The notes under the pieces were generated by a model. The model was not told where the DNA came from. It was given only the letters and a program-made list of their open reading frames with translations, and did not search any database. From positions 1-64,000 of the forward strand of contig JAQTLV010000004.1 of NCBI GenBank assembly GCA_028714675.1: DNA of 64,000 nucleotides. Direction: 5' to 3'. Source of the stretch: Sulfurovaceae bacterium (GTDB lineage: Bacteria > Campylobacterota > Campylobacteria > Campylobacterales > Sulfurovaceae). This document shows, piece by piece, positions 1-8,302 of this stretch. A program made the translations under genes and the position numbers. Each line of letters opens with the position of its first letter. Within the stretch, counting starts at the first letter, position 1.

Positions 1-77
1 TCCGAACCTGGAAGTTAAGCCTCCCATCGCCGATGATACTATACCTGTCTGGTATGGGAAAGTAGGTCGCTGCCACA
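1..77 (+). rRNA. rrf: 5S ribosomal RNA, 3' part
   Basis: The window opens inside a 5S rRNA. The stretch beginning CCGAACCTGGAAGTTAAGC is the conserved loop B/helix III region, and GGTATGGGAAAGTAGGTCGC followed by TGCCA is the conserved 3' end. The 5' part and the rest of the rRNA operon lie before base 1. The exact 3' end is uncertain by a few bases. A T-rich stretch follows directly and probably terminates the operon. A degraded copy of this 3' end recurs at 1639-1672. Confidence 0.93.
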
Positions 78-310
78 TTGAGAATTACTTCTTTTTTATT
101 AATTCCCATATTTTTTTATTATTGTTATTGTTTATATTTTTTTATTTATATCAATATAAAATGATAGGCTATTGTAAATACACCTTAGCAGTCCAACATT
201 TATTGGTATATACGTATTTAATCTATGTTATTTCTTGATTTTTAGACTATCTTATATATAATGCAGGTTGAATAAATTGTAAGATTTATTATCAACATAG
301 GAGATGTATC

Positions 311-664
311 ATGGCAATGTATTCGTTTGAACTTACATCGGGTAATCGTACTGGATTATTAAATATGAGGATTGAAGCCGATCCAAATATTTCACATTTT
401 AATGACACCGTTTGGCGCTGTACTCCAGACAACTTTCTTGGAGCAGCAAAGGGAACAATTGCTTGGAAAGGCATGGAGATTGGCCTGTTTTCTGATGATG
501 CTTTGGAGATTCCTGCTGGTGCTCATTATCCTCAAGTGAAGCCGGGTTATCAAGCTTATGCTATTCTTGAAATTCCAGAAGAAGGGCTTGATGAAGTTAT
601 AATCGGCACGACTGGCGTTATGCGTGTGGTTGACGGAACATGGAAACTTACTTCACGTAAATGA
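311..664 (+). CDS. Hypothetical protein, 117 aa
   Basis: I do not recognise this protein. It is small, soluble-looking and acidic, with no signal peptide or membrane segment; tryptophans occur in the VWRC, IAWKG and GTWKL stretches and a Gly/Thr-rich turn precedes the C-terminus. An AGGAG-type ribosome binding site about 10 bases upstream supports the ATG. It is the first gene after the rRNA operon, lies in a segment slightly richer in G+C than its surroundings, and is followed in the same direction by a second unknown gene. Position and composition suggest acquired DNA, which is inference. Confidence 0.6.
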   Translation: MAMYSFELTSGNRTGLLNMRIEADPNISHFNDTVWRCTPDNFLGAAKGTIAWKGMEIGLFSDDALEIPAGAHYPQVKPGYQAYAILEIPEEGLDEVIIGTTGVMRVVDGTWKLTSRK

Positions 665-793
665 TTTGAAAATACTGAGTGAAATAGAACATCAAAAAGC
701 ATTTAAAAAGAAAGCTACTAGCAAATCAGTGGAGCTAATACATTGTCTTGTGGGCAATTTATTGGCGCATTTCAGATGTTAGGCAACACAATC

Positions 794-1423
794 ATGAAAA
801 GACAAATAAAAATTGATATGACACTTGCACCGTGCATTGATCGGGCACATATGTTTATAATACTTGACGAAGATCTGCGTCAAAGACTCACCCTATTGCC
901 AATTTTTCTAGACAAGCTAGAAAATTCAATTAAATTTGCACAAATGATTGGGTTAAAGCAAAAAAATAGTTTCAGAAGTGCTCTCGTTCGTGCTTCAACT
1001 ACAGAATTGGTCACCATTGAAGATATACAACAATCTAGTAAGCTGAATAAATCCATTTTACGGATGAATGATACGAATAATCCATTGCTTTGCGTAATTC
1101 GTGAACTTAGAAACGTCGATATTCATTTGAGTACGTCTCAAATATCTTCTGTAGATCGAAACTTTATATGGGGTCATCCAGACAAACCTTCAGAAGCAAA
1201 ACAAATTTCCATGTCTCTTTATTGGATTGACAATCTTAATTTCGATGTTTTTTCAAAATTACGGTCATTTGACCAAAAATATAACAAAGATGAATTCAAA
1301 GAGGCATTAAATTGGTTTGATACTGTCCAGCGTGAGTGGGGTATTACTGAACTTCTACTACGCACAGCACATTTATATGGTGAAAAGTTGGCAGATCACT
1401 ACGAGCTACATGGGACTTTATAA
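794..1423 (+). CDS. Hypothetical protein, 209 aa
   Basis: Unrecognised soluble protein. I chose the ATG at 794 (MKRQIKIDM) over upstream TTG and ATG codons at 743 and 776 because the residues before it look unlike coding sequence; no strong ribosome binding site decides the matter. It is mostly helical in appearance, with no membrane segment, signal or catalytic motif that I can name. A GTTAGGC heptamer lies 9 bases before the ATG and GTCTAAC lies 25 bases after the stop. This arrangement recalls an integron gene cassette, but no complete attC site is evident (see findings). Confidence 0.6.
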   Translation: MKRQIKIDMTLAPCIDRAHMFIILDEDLRQRLTLLPIFLDKLENSIKFAQMIGLKQKNSFRSALVRASTTELVTIEDIQQSSKLNKSILRMNDTNNPLLCVIRELRNVDIHLSTSQISSVDRNFIWGHPDKPSEAKQISMSLYWIDNLNFDVFSKLRSFDQKYNKDEFKEALNWFDTVQREWGITELLLRTAHLYGEKLADHYELHGTL

Positions 1424-1468
1424 TATGAACATCAGCAAAACATATTTGTCTAACAAATCAAAGAAGGC

Positions 1469-1500
1469 CAATCAAAAACCCACGGGCGGCTTTTTGATTG
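1469..1500 (+). terminator. Hairpin after the 794-1423 gene
   Basis: A perfect 10-bp inverted repeat (CAATCAAAAA at 1469-1478, TTTTTGATTG at 1491-1500) encloses a 12-base G+C-rich loop that can itself pair (CCC with GGG). It sits 46 bases after the stop codon and probably ends transcription of the two hypothetical genes, although no long T run follows. Confidence 0.5.
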
Positions 1501-1524
1501 CTCATTTTAAATGTTTGAAAAACA

Positions 1525-1557
1525 AGTATTCGTTCCCGTTGAGATGATGGGAACGAG
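1525..1557 (+). repeat. Dispersed palindromic repeat, copy 1
   Basis: An imperfect hairpin: CGTTCCC (1531-1537) pairs with GGGAACG (1549-1555), and the stem can extend by three further pairs through G-T wobbles around the loop GAGAT. 26 of 33 bases match the element at 44895-44927. The GTTCCC...GAGA...GGGAACGAG pattern resembles a palindrome scattered through many bacterial genomes; that link is from memory. Confidence 0.6.
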
Positions 1558-1638
1558 GAGATGAGAGGTGTGCTTAAAATCGATTTTATTATTATTTGGC
1601 TACTTTTTTCATTATAAAAAACATAAATATTTTTTTGC

Positions 1639-1672
1639 GGAAAGTAGGTTGCTAGTGCATTTAGAATTTACT
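1639..1672 (+). repeat. Degraded copy of the 5S rRNA 3' end and its flank
   Basis: Bases 1639-1653 match 57-71 (end of the 5S rRNA) at 14 of 15 positions, starting with GGAAAGTAGGT. The match continues with small gaps through CATT, AGAATT and ACT, which correspond to 76-89 just past the 5S. Together the two copies bracket the segment with the two hypothetical genes. The rest of 1424-1775 holds the hairpin and palindrome above and the cbpA promoter; I see no further gene there. Confidence 0.6.
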
Positions 1673-1713
1673 AAAAATAATCAAATATCTTTTTTTAATT
1701 TCTTTAAAGTTGA

Positions 1714-1743
1714 TTGACAAAGACTAAACTATTTTGATATAAT
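1714..1743 (+). promoter_or_regulatory. Sigma-70 promoter of the cbpA-hspR operon
   Basis: TTGACA (1714-1719), an 18-base spacer and TATAAT (1738-1743) form a near-consensus housekeeping promoter 32 bases before the cbpA start. A short inverted repeat, AGTT (1708-1711) and AACT (1727-1730), straddles the -35 box where HspR would be expected to bind, but it is far from the HAIR consensus known in other bacteria, so the operator is only a candidate. Confidence 0.65.
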
Positions 1744-1775
1744 GAATAAAAATATTATTAAGTTAAGGTTTAAAA

Positions 1776-2633
1776 ATGGCTAAAAGTTTATATGAAACTT
1801 TAGGCGTGAATGAGAATGCTACACCAGAAGAGATTAAAAAAGCATATAGGAAATTGGCTCGTAAATATCATCCAGATATAAATAAAGAAGCAGAGGCTCA
1901 AGAAAAATTCAAAGAAATAAATGCAGCGTATGAAGTATTGAGTGATGCTGAAAAAAAAGCACAATATGATCAATACGGTGATCAGATGTTCGGCGGTCAG
2001 AATTTCCATGATTTTGCAAGAGGACAAAGTGCAAATATTGACTTAGAAGAGTTGCTTAGAAGTATGTTTGGTGGCGGTGGTGGAAGATCTTCTTCTGGAT
2101 TTAATGGTTTTTCAGGATTTGGCGGATTTGCCAATCAAGTCGATTTAGATTTGCAAACCAAAATTACTATCCCATTTGTTGTTTCTATTTTGGGCGGAAA
2201 ACACAGCCTAAATATAAATGGCTCAAGTTTTGATGTTAAAATTCCAGCTGGCATTAAAACAGGCGAAACATTGAGAGTCAAAGGAAAAGGCAAAAAATAT
2301 AATGGACAAGTTGGAGATTTGCTGATAAAGGTTGAAGTTGCTAATTCTGCTGATTATGAGAGAAAAGGTGATGATTTATATAAAACCATTAATATTCCAC
2401 TAAAAACAGCACTTTTTGGAGGAACCGTTGAAGTTGAAACGCCAGAAAAGAGTGTATCCTTGAAGATTCCAAAGAACACAAAAAATTCTCAAAAGTTTAG
2501 ACTAAAAGCAAAAGGTGTTATGAATCGAAAAACTATGCTTAGCGGAGATTTGTATCTGATCGCTAATATTATTTTGCCTGATGTTGACTCTATGCCTTCG
2601 GATTTAGTTAAATTGTGTGAAGAAAAATTATAA
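1776..2633 (+). CDS. cbpA: CbpA/DnaJ-type co-chaperone
   Basis: A J-domain co-chaperone that stimulates DnaK ATP hydrolysis and delivers unfolded clients. The J domain occupies about residues 4-70 with the essential HPD at 32-34 in helix II-III (YHPDIN). A Gly/Phe-rich linker (about 88-118) follows, then two beta-rich client-binding domains. The zinc-binding CxxCxGxG repeats of DnaJ are absent, which makes it the CbpA (type II) class; 285 aa is normal for that class. It has a strong promoter, and hspR begins 9 bases after its stop. Helicobacter and Campylobacter carry the same cbpA-hspR pair under HspR autoregulation, so heat-inducible repression by its neighbour is likely. Confidence 0.92.
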   Translation: MAKSLYETLGVNENATPEEIKKAYRKLARKYHPDINKEAEAQEKFKEINAAYEVLSDAEKKAQYDQYGDQMFGGQNFHDFARGQSANIDLEELLRSMFGGGGGRSSSGFNGFSGFGGFANQVDLDLQTKITIPFVVSILGGKHSLNINGSSFDVKIPAGIKTGETLRVKGKGKKYNGQVGDLLIKVEVANSADYERKGDDLYKTINIPLKTALFGGTVEVETPEKSVSLKIPKNTKNSQKFRLKAKGVMNRKTMLSGDLYLIANIILPDVDSMPSDLVKLCEEKL

Positions 2634-2642
2634 GGAAAAAAC

Positions 2643-3014
2643 ATGCATAGTTATGAAGAGCCAGTTTATCTTATATCAGTTGTTTCAAATATTTTAAATA
2701 TTCATCCGCAAACTCTTAGACAGTATGAAAGAGAAGGACTGCTTGAGCCTTCTAGAACAGTTGGGAGAATGAGACTTTATTCTAGAAAAGATATTGATAG
2801 AATGAAGTTAATCCTTAGGCTTACTCGTCAAATGGGTGTTAATTTAGCCGGAGTTGATATTATTTTGCAATTAAAAGAACAAATAGACACAGCAAAAGAA
2901 GAGATTAAACAACTTAGAGATGAATTAAGCAAAGTAAATAGGCAAGGTTCTGTTCATGCGAGCAAAGCCTTGGTTCCTAAAAATATCTATGATATTATAA
3001 TCTTTGAGGATTGA
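2643..3014 (+). CDS. hspR: HspR, MerR-family heat-shock repressor
   Basis: A 123-aa DNA-binding repressor of chaperone genes. The N-terminal winged helix-turn-helix is typical of MerR/HspR: YLISVVSNILNIHPQTLRQY, then the EREGLLEPSRT wing with RLYSRKDID, ending at about residue 75. A coiled-coil dimerisation helix follows (LKEQIDTAKEEIKQLRDEL). Unlike metal-sensing MerR proteins it has no C-terminal cysteines. It is co-transcribed with cbpA and preceded by an AAGGA ribosome binding site. In related bacteria HspR uses a chaperone as co-repressor and also controls groESL and dnaK operons; control of its own operon here is inferred. Confidence 0.92.
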   Translation: MHSYEEPVYLISVVSNILNIHPQTLRQYEREGLLEPSRTVGRMRLYSRKDIDRMKLILRLTRQMGVNLAGVDIILQLKEQIDTAKEEIKQLRDELSKVNRQGSVHASKALVPKNIYDIIIFED

Positions 3015-3100
3015 AATCTAATTTTGTAGTTGAATATTTTAAATAAATTTACTATTTATAGCTGTTTGGATAAAATATATAAATTTTTAATGGGGCTATA

Positions 3101-4285
3101 ATGCAGAATTTATCACTATTGGCGCAAGTTGCATTTTTAATTGTATTGGCACCAATATTTTCAAGAATAAGTAAAATACCAGTTGCTGTTGTTGAAATAC
3201 TTATAGGAATGGTAGCCGTATGGATTGGTTATGTTGATGGCGATAGTAATACATTTAAAATTATTGCAAAAATAGGTTTTTTTTATCTTATGTTTCTTGC
3301 CGGTCTTGAGATAGATATAAAAAAATTTATAAGTATTAAAGACAAGCTATTTAAAAAAGTTATTTTGTACTTTTTTATTTTATATGGCACAGCTTTTATT
3401 TTATATATTATTTTTGATTTAAATCCCGTTTATATCGTTGCTTTACCTGTTGTTTCAATAGGCATGATAGTAATCTTGGTAAATGAATATGATAAAAATG
3501 AACGATGGCTTGATATGACATTGACAATCGGTGTTATCGGAGAGATTATTAGTATCACAGCTCTTGTTATTTATGATGCAGTAATTGTTTATGGTTTTGG
3601 TATAGAATTGTATCAAAATATGATAACCTTGATACTTATATTTATAGCTTCTTATTTTTTATATAAAATATTTGATTTTATATTATGGTGGTTTCCTAAA
3701 TTAAAAAAAATAATTATGCCCGAAAATGATAATATAGGACAAGATATAAGAGTGTCTATGGCTTTGTTTTTTGTTCTTATTGGTATTATGCAGTATTATG
3801 GCATAGATATGGTGCTAGGAGCTTTTATAGCTGGTGTTTTTGTTGCTAATTTTTTCAAATTCAAAGTAGAATTGCGTGGCAAGTTAAATGCATTTGGCTT
3901 TGGTTTTTTGGTTCCAATATTTTTTGTGTATGTTGGCACAACTGTTGAGTTGGATTCATTATTTAAGCAAGAAGTTGTTATGAAGTCAATTTTGATTATC
4001 ATAGCAATGGTAGGCATTAGGCTTTTAGGTTCTTTTGTGTCCTACTATAAAATTTTAGGTTTTAGAGATACTGTGTTGTTTGGACTTGGTAGTTCTATGC
4101 CACTTACATTTTTGATAGCTATAGCTACATTAGCACATTCTGAGCATGTAATAGGTATGTATGAATACTACTCTTTCGTTTTGGCAGCCATAATAGAAAG
4201 TATAGGCATCATGGTTCTTGTAAAAGTAATATTACATTTTACGGGAAAATCACAAAAAGAAAAGGCTCTAAGCAAGAGCGCTTAA
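3101..4285 (+). CDS. Kef/CPA2-type cation:proton antiporter
   Basis: An integral membrane antiporter (Na+/H+ exchanger domain) that swaps a monovalent cation for protons across the inner membrane. About 12 hydrophobic segments fill the 394 residues. The CPA2 signature is visible as MFLAGLEID in an early helix and VLGAFIAGVFVANF in the second half, with the SSMPLTFLIAIATLA segment near the end. No TrkA-N or RCK domain is attached, so it resembles the short Kef-like transporters rather than full KefB/KefC. Campylobacter jejuni has an antiporter gene in the same place after hspR. The last 18 bases overlap the 3' end of valS on the other strand. Confidence 0.85.
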   Translation: MQNLSLLAQVAFLIVLAPIFSRISKIPVAVVEILIGMVAVWIGYVDGDSNTFKIIAKIGFFYLMFLAGLEIDIKKFISIKDKLFKKVILYFFILYGTAFILYIIFDLNPVYIVALPVVSIGMIVILVNEYDKNERWLDMTLTIGVIGEIISITALVIYDAVIVYGFGIELYQNMITLILIFIASYFLYKIFDFILWWFPKLKKIIMPENDNIGQDIRVSMALFFVLIGIMQYYGIDMVLGAFIAGVFVANFFKFKVELRGKLNAFGFGFLVPIFFVYVGTTVELDSLFKQEVVMKSILIIIAMVGIRLLGSFVSYYKILGFRDTVLFGLGSSMPLTFLIAIATLAHSEHVIGMYEYYSFVLAAIIESIGIMVLVKVILHFTGKSQKEKALSKSA

Positions 4286-6898
4286 CTCTTGTTCTACTTT
4301 TTCTAATTTTATTTGAGCTTCATTTAGTGCATTTTTATTTTCTTCTATAACATTCGCAGGCGCATTTGCAACAAATCTTTCATTACTTAGCATAGATGAG
4401 AGTTTTTCTATCTCTTTTTGTAATTTTTCTTTTTGTTTTTCCAGTTTCGATATGATAGCACTCATGTCTATAGAGTCTGTCGCTATCATAACTTCAAGTG
4501 TATCAGAAACATCAGTTACGCATTTGTCTAACTTTTGTGTTACAAAGCTTATATTTTCAACTTTTGCTAATTTTTCCACAAAAGTTTTCATAAGCTCTTC
4601 GTTTGCTGGAGAATTTAATTTGATAGAAGCAGTTGCGATTTTTTGATTGCCTTGATCTATAAGAGTTTTACATCTTCTAACAGATACAATTGCTTCGATA
4701 ATTCTATCAAACTCTTTAGTATTTGCTTCATTTTGATAGTCTAGGTTTGGATATGATTTAATCATTATAGATTCGCTATTTGCAACTTCACTATTATTTA
4801 GTCTATGATATAGATATTCTGTAATAAATGGCATAAATGGATGAAGTAGTTTTAGTGATTCTTTGAATATTGATCCAAGTTCGCCAATGCTGTCTTTGCT
4901 TGCTTTGCTAAGTTCTATACCCCAGTCGCAAAACTCACCCCATAAGAAACGATAAAGCGTAGTTGCCGCGTCATTAAATCTATAATTTTCCAAAAATTCT
5001 CTAGTCTCAGTTGATGCAATAGTAAGCCTTGAAAGCATATATTGTCCAAGGGGAGTTTTTATATTGTTAATATTCAAGTCTTCAAAACTTTCAACATTTA
5101 ATTGCAAGAAATTTGCAGCATTAAAAAGCTTATTTGTAAAATTACGACTAAGTTCAAGTTTCTCTTCGCTAAGTTTGATATCCCTACCTTGAACGGCGAG
5201 TATAGCCAATGTAAATCTAAGTGCATCGGTTGAATATTTTTCAATCATAACAAGAGGATCTATAACATTTCCTTTTGACTTGCTCATCTTTTCACCATTT
5301 TCATCTTTTACAAGAGCATGAAGATATATGTCATTAAAAGGTAGTTTGCCAGTTAGATTTTCTCCCATCATAAGCATCCTAGCAACCCAGAAAAATAAAA
5401 TATCAAAACCAGTAATAAGTAGTGAGTTAGGATAAAAATCTTTCATATCACTCTCAGCCCACTTGATGCCTTTGTATATATCATCATTGCCCCATCCAAG
5501 AGTTGAAAAAGGCCAAAGACCAGAACTGAACCATGTATCAAGCACATCTGGGTCTTGATGTATATTTTTGCTGTCACAATGAGGGCAAGATGTTGGCATG
5601 TCGCCATCAAAAACACTCTCCTTTCCACACTCATCACAGTAAATTACTGGTATCTGGTGTCCCCACCAAAGTTGTCTAGATATACACCAGTCTCTAAGTT
5701 CGCTCATCCAAGCATTGTAACTATTTATCCAATGGCTTGGAAAGAATTTAGCTTCGCCGTTGTTAACTTTTTCTATCGCACTTTTGGCAAACTCTTTTTT
5801 CACAAACCACTGTTTTGAGATATAAGGCTCAACTACATTTTTACATCTATAACAATGACCAACTTGATGAATATGTTCTTCTATTTTTTCTATAAAGCCT
5901 TCATTTTCAAGCTTTGAAACTATTTTTTCTCTTGCATCAAGTCTCTCAAGTCCTGCAAACTCTCCACAATAGTCATTTAGTATTCCATTTTCATCAAAGA
6001 TAGTAATAAACTCTAAGTCATGTCTTTTGCCTACTTCATAGTCGTTTGGATCATGGGCTGGAGTTACTTTAACAACTCCTGTTCCAAACGAGATATCAAC
6101 ATGTTCATCAGATATTATTTTGATTTTTTTACCAATAAGTGGAAGTGTTACTTCTTTTCCAATGAGATTTTTGTATCTTTCATCATCTGGATGTACCATA
6201 ACAGCAGTGTCGCCAAAATATGTTTCAGGTCTTGTAGTGGCAACTACTAAAATACCGTTGCCATCACTTAGTGGATAACGGATATGGTATAGCTTGCCAT
6301 TGTGTTCTTCGTATTCAACTTCTATGTCGGATAATGCGCCATCGTGTGTACACCAGTTTATCATATAGTTGCCTCGAACTATAAATCCATTATCATACAT
6401 CTGTTTGAAAGATTTTTTAACAGCATGAGCCAAGCCTTCATCCATGGTAAATCTTTCTCTGCTCCAAGCAGGGCTAACTCCTAGAAATCTCAACTGATTT
6501 GTAATGGCATTGTTTGAATTTTCTTTTTGTTTCCAACAAAGCTTCAAAAACTCATCTCTACCTATCTCTTCTTTAGTTTTGCCTGTAGCTAAGAGTTGTT
6601 TTTCTACAACATTTTGTGTTGCGATTCCTGCGTGGTCAACACCAGGTTGCCAGAGTGTTTTATATCCATCCATTCTTTTATATCGAACAATGATGTCTTG
6701 TAGAGTAAAAGTGAGAGCATGACCGATATGTAGACTTCCAGTTACATTTGGAGGTGGCATCATTATGCAGAAGTTCTTACCATCTTTTTGTATAGACTTA
6801 TTGCCATCTACTTCAAAATAGCCTCTATCTTCCCATATCTTGTAGTACGAAGATTCTATCTCTTTTGGATTGTATACTTTTTTTGTATTTTCGCTCAT
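4268..6898 (-). CDS. valS: Valyl-tRNA synthetase
   Basis: Class I aminoacyl-tRNA synthetase that charges tRNA-Val. The ATP-binding HIGH motif is at residues 57-60 (NVTGSLHIGHALT), the editing domain contains ATTRPETYFGDTAV and GTGVVKVTPAHDPND, and the KMSKS loop (GEKMSKSKGN) lies near residue 535. The anticodon-binding domain and a C-terminal coiled coil (KLEKQKEKLQKEIEKL) complete the 876-aa protein, the normal length. The ATG is preceded on the minus strand by a purine-rich stretch (AGTGAAAAA). It is convergent with the antiporter gene and overlaps its end by 18 bases. Confidence 0.97.
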   Translation of the reverse strand: MSENTKKVYNPKEIESSYYKIWEDRGYFEVDGNKSIQKDGKNFCIMMPPPNVTGSLHIGHALTFTLQDIIVRYKRMDGYKTLWQPGVDHAGIATQNVVEKQLLATGKTKEEIGRDEFLKLCWKQKENSNNAITNQLRFLGVSPAWSRERFTMDEGLAHAVKKSFKQMYDNGFIVRGNYMINWCTHDGALSDIEVEYEEHNGKLYHIRYPLSDGNGILVVATTRPETYFGDTAVMVHPDDERYKNLIGKEVTLPLIGKKIKIISDEHVDISFGTGVVKVTPAHDPNDYEVGKRHDLEFITIFDENGILNDYCGEFAGLERLDAREKIVSKLENEGFIEKIEEHIHQVGHCYRCKNVVEPYISKQWFVKKEFAKSAIEKVNNGEAKFFPSHWINSYNAWMSELRDWCISRQLWWGHQIPVIYCDECGKESVFDGDMPTSCPHCDSKNIHQDPDVLDTWFSSGLWPFSTLGWGNDDIYKGIKWAESDMKDFYPNSLLITGFDILFFWVARMLMMGENLTGKLPFNDIYLHALVKDENGEKMSKSKGNVIDPLVMIEKYSTDALRFTLAILAVQGRDIKLSEEKLELSRNFTNKLFNAANFLQLNVESFEDLNINNIKTPLGQYMLSRLTIASTETREFLENYRFNDAATTLYRFLWGEFCDWGIELSKASKDSIGELGSIFKESLKLLHPFMPFITEYLYHRLNNSEVANSESIMIKSYPNLDYQNEANTKEFDRIIEAIVSVRRCKTLIDQGNQKIATASIKLNSPANEELMKTFVEKLAKVENISFVTQKLDKCVTDVSDTLEVMIATDSIDMSAIISKLEKQKEKLQKEIEKLSSMLSNERFVANAPANVIEENKNALNEAQIKLEKVEQELSALA

Positions 6899-6972
6899 TT
6901 TTTCACTCTAGTTTTTATTTCGCGTATTATATCTAAATGGTGCTTATAGCCTTAAATATGCTACAATTTGTT

Positions 6973-7392
6973 ATGAAATACATTGATTGGCATAGAGAAC
7001 ACTCGCTTAAACATAAAGCCATTATCGAGCATATAAAAGATAAAAGTAAAGACGAGATAATCGAATATTTTTATTATGACAATATGAGACAAAAACATCC
7101 TAATTTTTGCCAATTGTATGCTCAAAACTCCAAATGCCACGATATGAAAAATCTAAATTGCTATATGTGTGGATGTCCATATTTTAGATTTAAGGATGAT
7201 GGCATCGAAATTAAGGGGAATAGGGTAGTTTATAGTTATTGTACACAAAATCTTGGCGATGAGTTTATAAGTGATAACGCCATACATCACGACTGTTCAG
7301 AATGCACTTTGCCACATAGTAAAAAATTTATAAGTGATAATTTTGATTTGGATTGGAATGTGATTATGGGAGATGTTGTATTGGAAAAATAA
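6973..7392 (+). CDS. Cysteine-rich protein of unknown function
   Basis: A 139-aa cytoplasmic protein with eight cysteines and several histidines in the last two thirds, spaced as FCQLY, KCH, NCYMCGCPYF, YCT and HHDCSEC. This pattern suggests a zinc or iron-sulfur site, though I cannot name the family. I set the start at ATG 6973 (MKYIDW); an ATG at 6937 would add 12 residues, but TACAAT (6962-6967) looks like a -10 box within that stretch, leaving little or no leader before 6973. It lies between valS (divergent) and sdhE (convergent, 10 bases apart). Homologues appear to be widespread in Campylobacterota, from memory only. Confidence 0.7.
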   Translation: MKYIDWHREHSLKHKAIIEHIKDKSKDEIIEYFYYDNMRQKHPNFCQLYAQNSKCHDMKNLNCYMCGCPYFRFKDDGIEIKGNRVVYSYCTQNLGDEFISDNAIHHDCSECTLPHSKKFISDNFDLDWNVIMGDVVLEK

Positions 7393-7401
7393 GCAAAAAG
7401 C

Positions 7402-8289
7402 TTACGCACCTTTTAGGTGAGTAGCTTTGCTTACATGGAATTTTAGTCCTATCTCTTTTGCTGTGCATCCAAGTGCAAGAGCAACCATTTGTGGCATATG
7501 AAGTATAGGTATATTTATATCTCTGCCAGCCTGTTTACCAGCACTTTTTTGTTTAATATCCATATTTAGATGACAAAGCGGGCAAGGAGTTACAACAACA
7601 TCCGCATTGTTATCTATGGCATCAAGGAGTGCAGTTCCAGTAAGTGCATTACTTGTATGAGGAGCTTGCAAGTCTACATGGAAGCCACAGCATTTGTTTT
7701 TACTTGCATAATCTACTGCGTTACCTTCGAGTGCCTCTATGAGTCTATCTAAGCTTGTTGGATTGTATGGGTTTTCGCCACCATTGCTTGTGTTTTGAAG
7801 TTCTGACGGTCTTATATTATGGCATCCATAAAATGGCGCTATGTTGAAATGACTTAAAGGAACTTCAACTTTTGCAGAAATATTCTCTAATCCATATTCA
7901 TCGATAAGAGCGTACAAGAAATGTTTTATTTTTACATTCCCTTTATATTCTAGCCCAACTTCTGCTAATTTTTCATTTACTTTGGCTCTATAATCATTAT
8001 CATGGTCAAGTTTTTCTTTTGTCATAGCTAGATTTATTTGACAAGTATTACATAGTGTTACCATTGTAAGACCAAGTTTTTCAGCATAACATATATTTCT
8101 AGCATTTAGTACATGAGAAAGAAATGGATCAAAGTCCTGAAGATGACTTGCTCCACAACAGCTCGCCTCTTCCAAAATTGTTAATTCGATACCTAATTTA
8201 TCAGCAACTGCCAATGTAGAAGAAAGTAGTTCTGGAGTTGATTCTTTTGCTGTACATCCAGTGTAAAGTGCATATTTTAATTTACTCAT
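7402..8289 (-). CDS. sdhE: Succinate dehydrogenase/fumarate reductase cysteine-rich subunit (SdhE/MfrE type)
   Basis: The CCG-domain subunit that takes the place of the haem-containing membrane anchor in E-type succinate:quinone oxidoreductases and methylmenaquinol:fumarate reductases. Two cysteine-rich domains are visible: GCTAKES, CCGASH (residues 44-46) and CNTCQINL in the first; YGCHN, CCGFH (near 200) and CPLCHLN in the second. The same domains bind noncubane iron-sulfur clusters in heterodisulfide reductase HdrB. The 295-aa length fits. It is the third gene of sdhA-sdhB-sdhE, 13 bases after sdhB, and presumably carries electrons between SdhB and the quinone pool. Confidence 0.9.
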   Translation of the reverse strand: MSKLKYALYTGCTAKESTPELLSSTLAVADKLGIELTILEEASCCGASHLQDFDPFLSHVLNARNICYAEKLGLTMVTLCNTCQINLAMTKEKLDHDNDYRAKVNEKLAEVGLEYKGNVKIKHFLYALIDEYGLENISAKVEVPLSHFNIAPFYGCHNIRPSELQNTSNGGENPYNPTSLDRLIEALEGNAVDYASKNKCCGFHVDLQAPHTSNALTGTALLDAIDNNADVVVTPCPLCHLNMDIKQKSAGKQAGRDINIPILHMPQMVALALGCTAKEIGLKFHVSKATHLKGA

Positions 8290-8302
8290 TTATCCTTCCT
8301 TC

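Noticed and set aside
1501-1640. Complete attC site to close a gene cassette after 1454
   Set aside because: No GTTRRRY core at suitable distance; heptamers beginning GTT here do not fit the consensus.
5443-6722. Several 60-90-codon frames inside valS on the same or opposite strand
   Set aside because: They overlap the strongly conserved valS frame entirely and show no motifs of their own.
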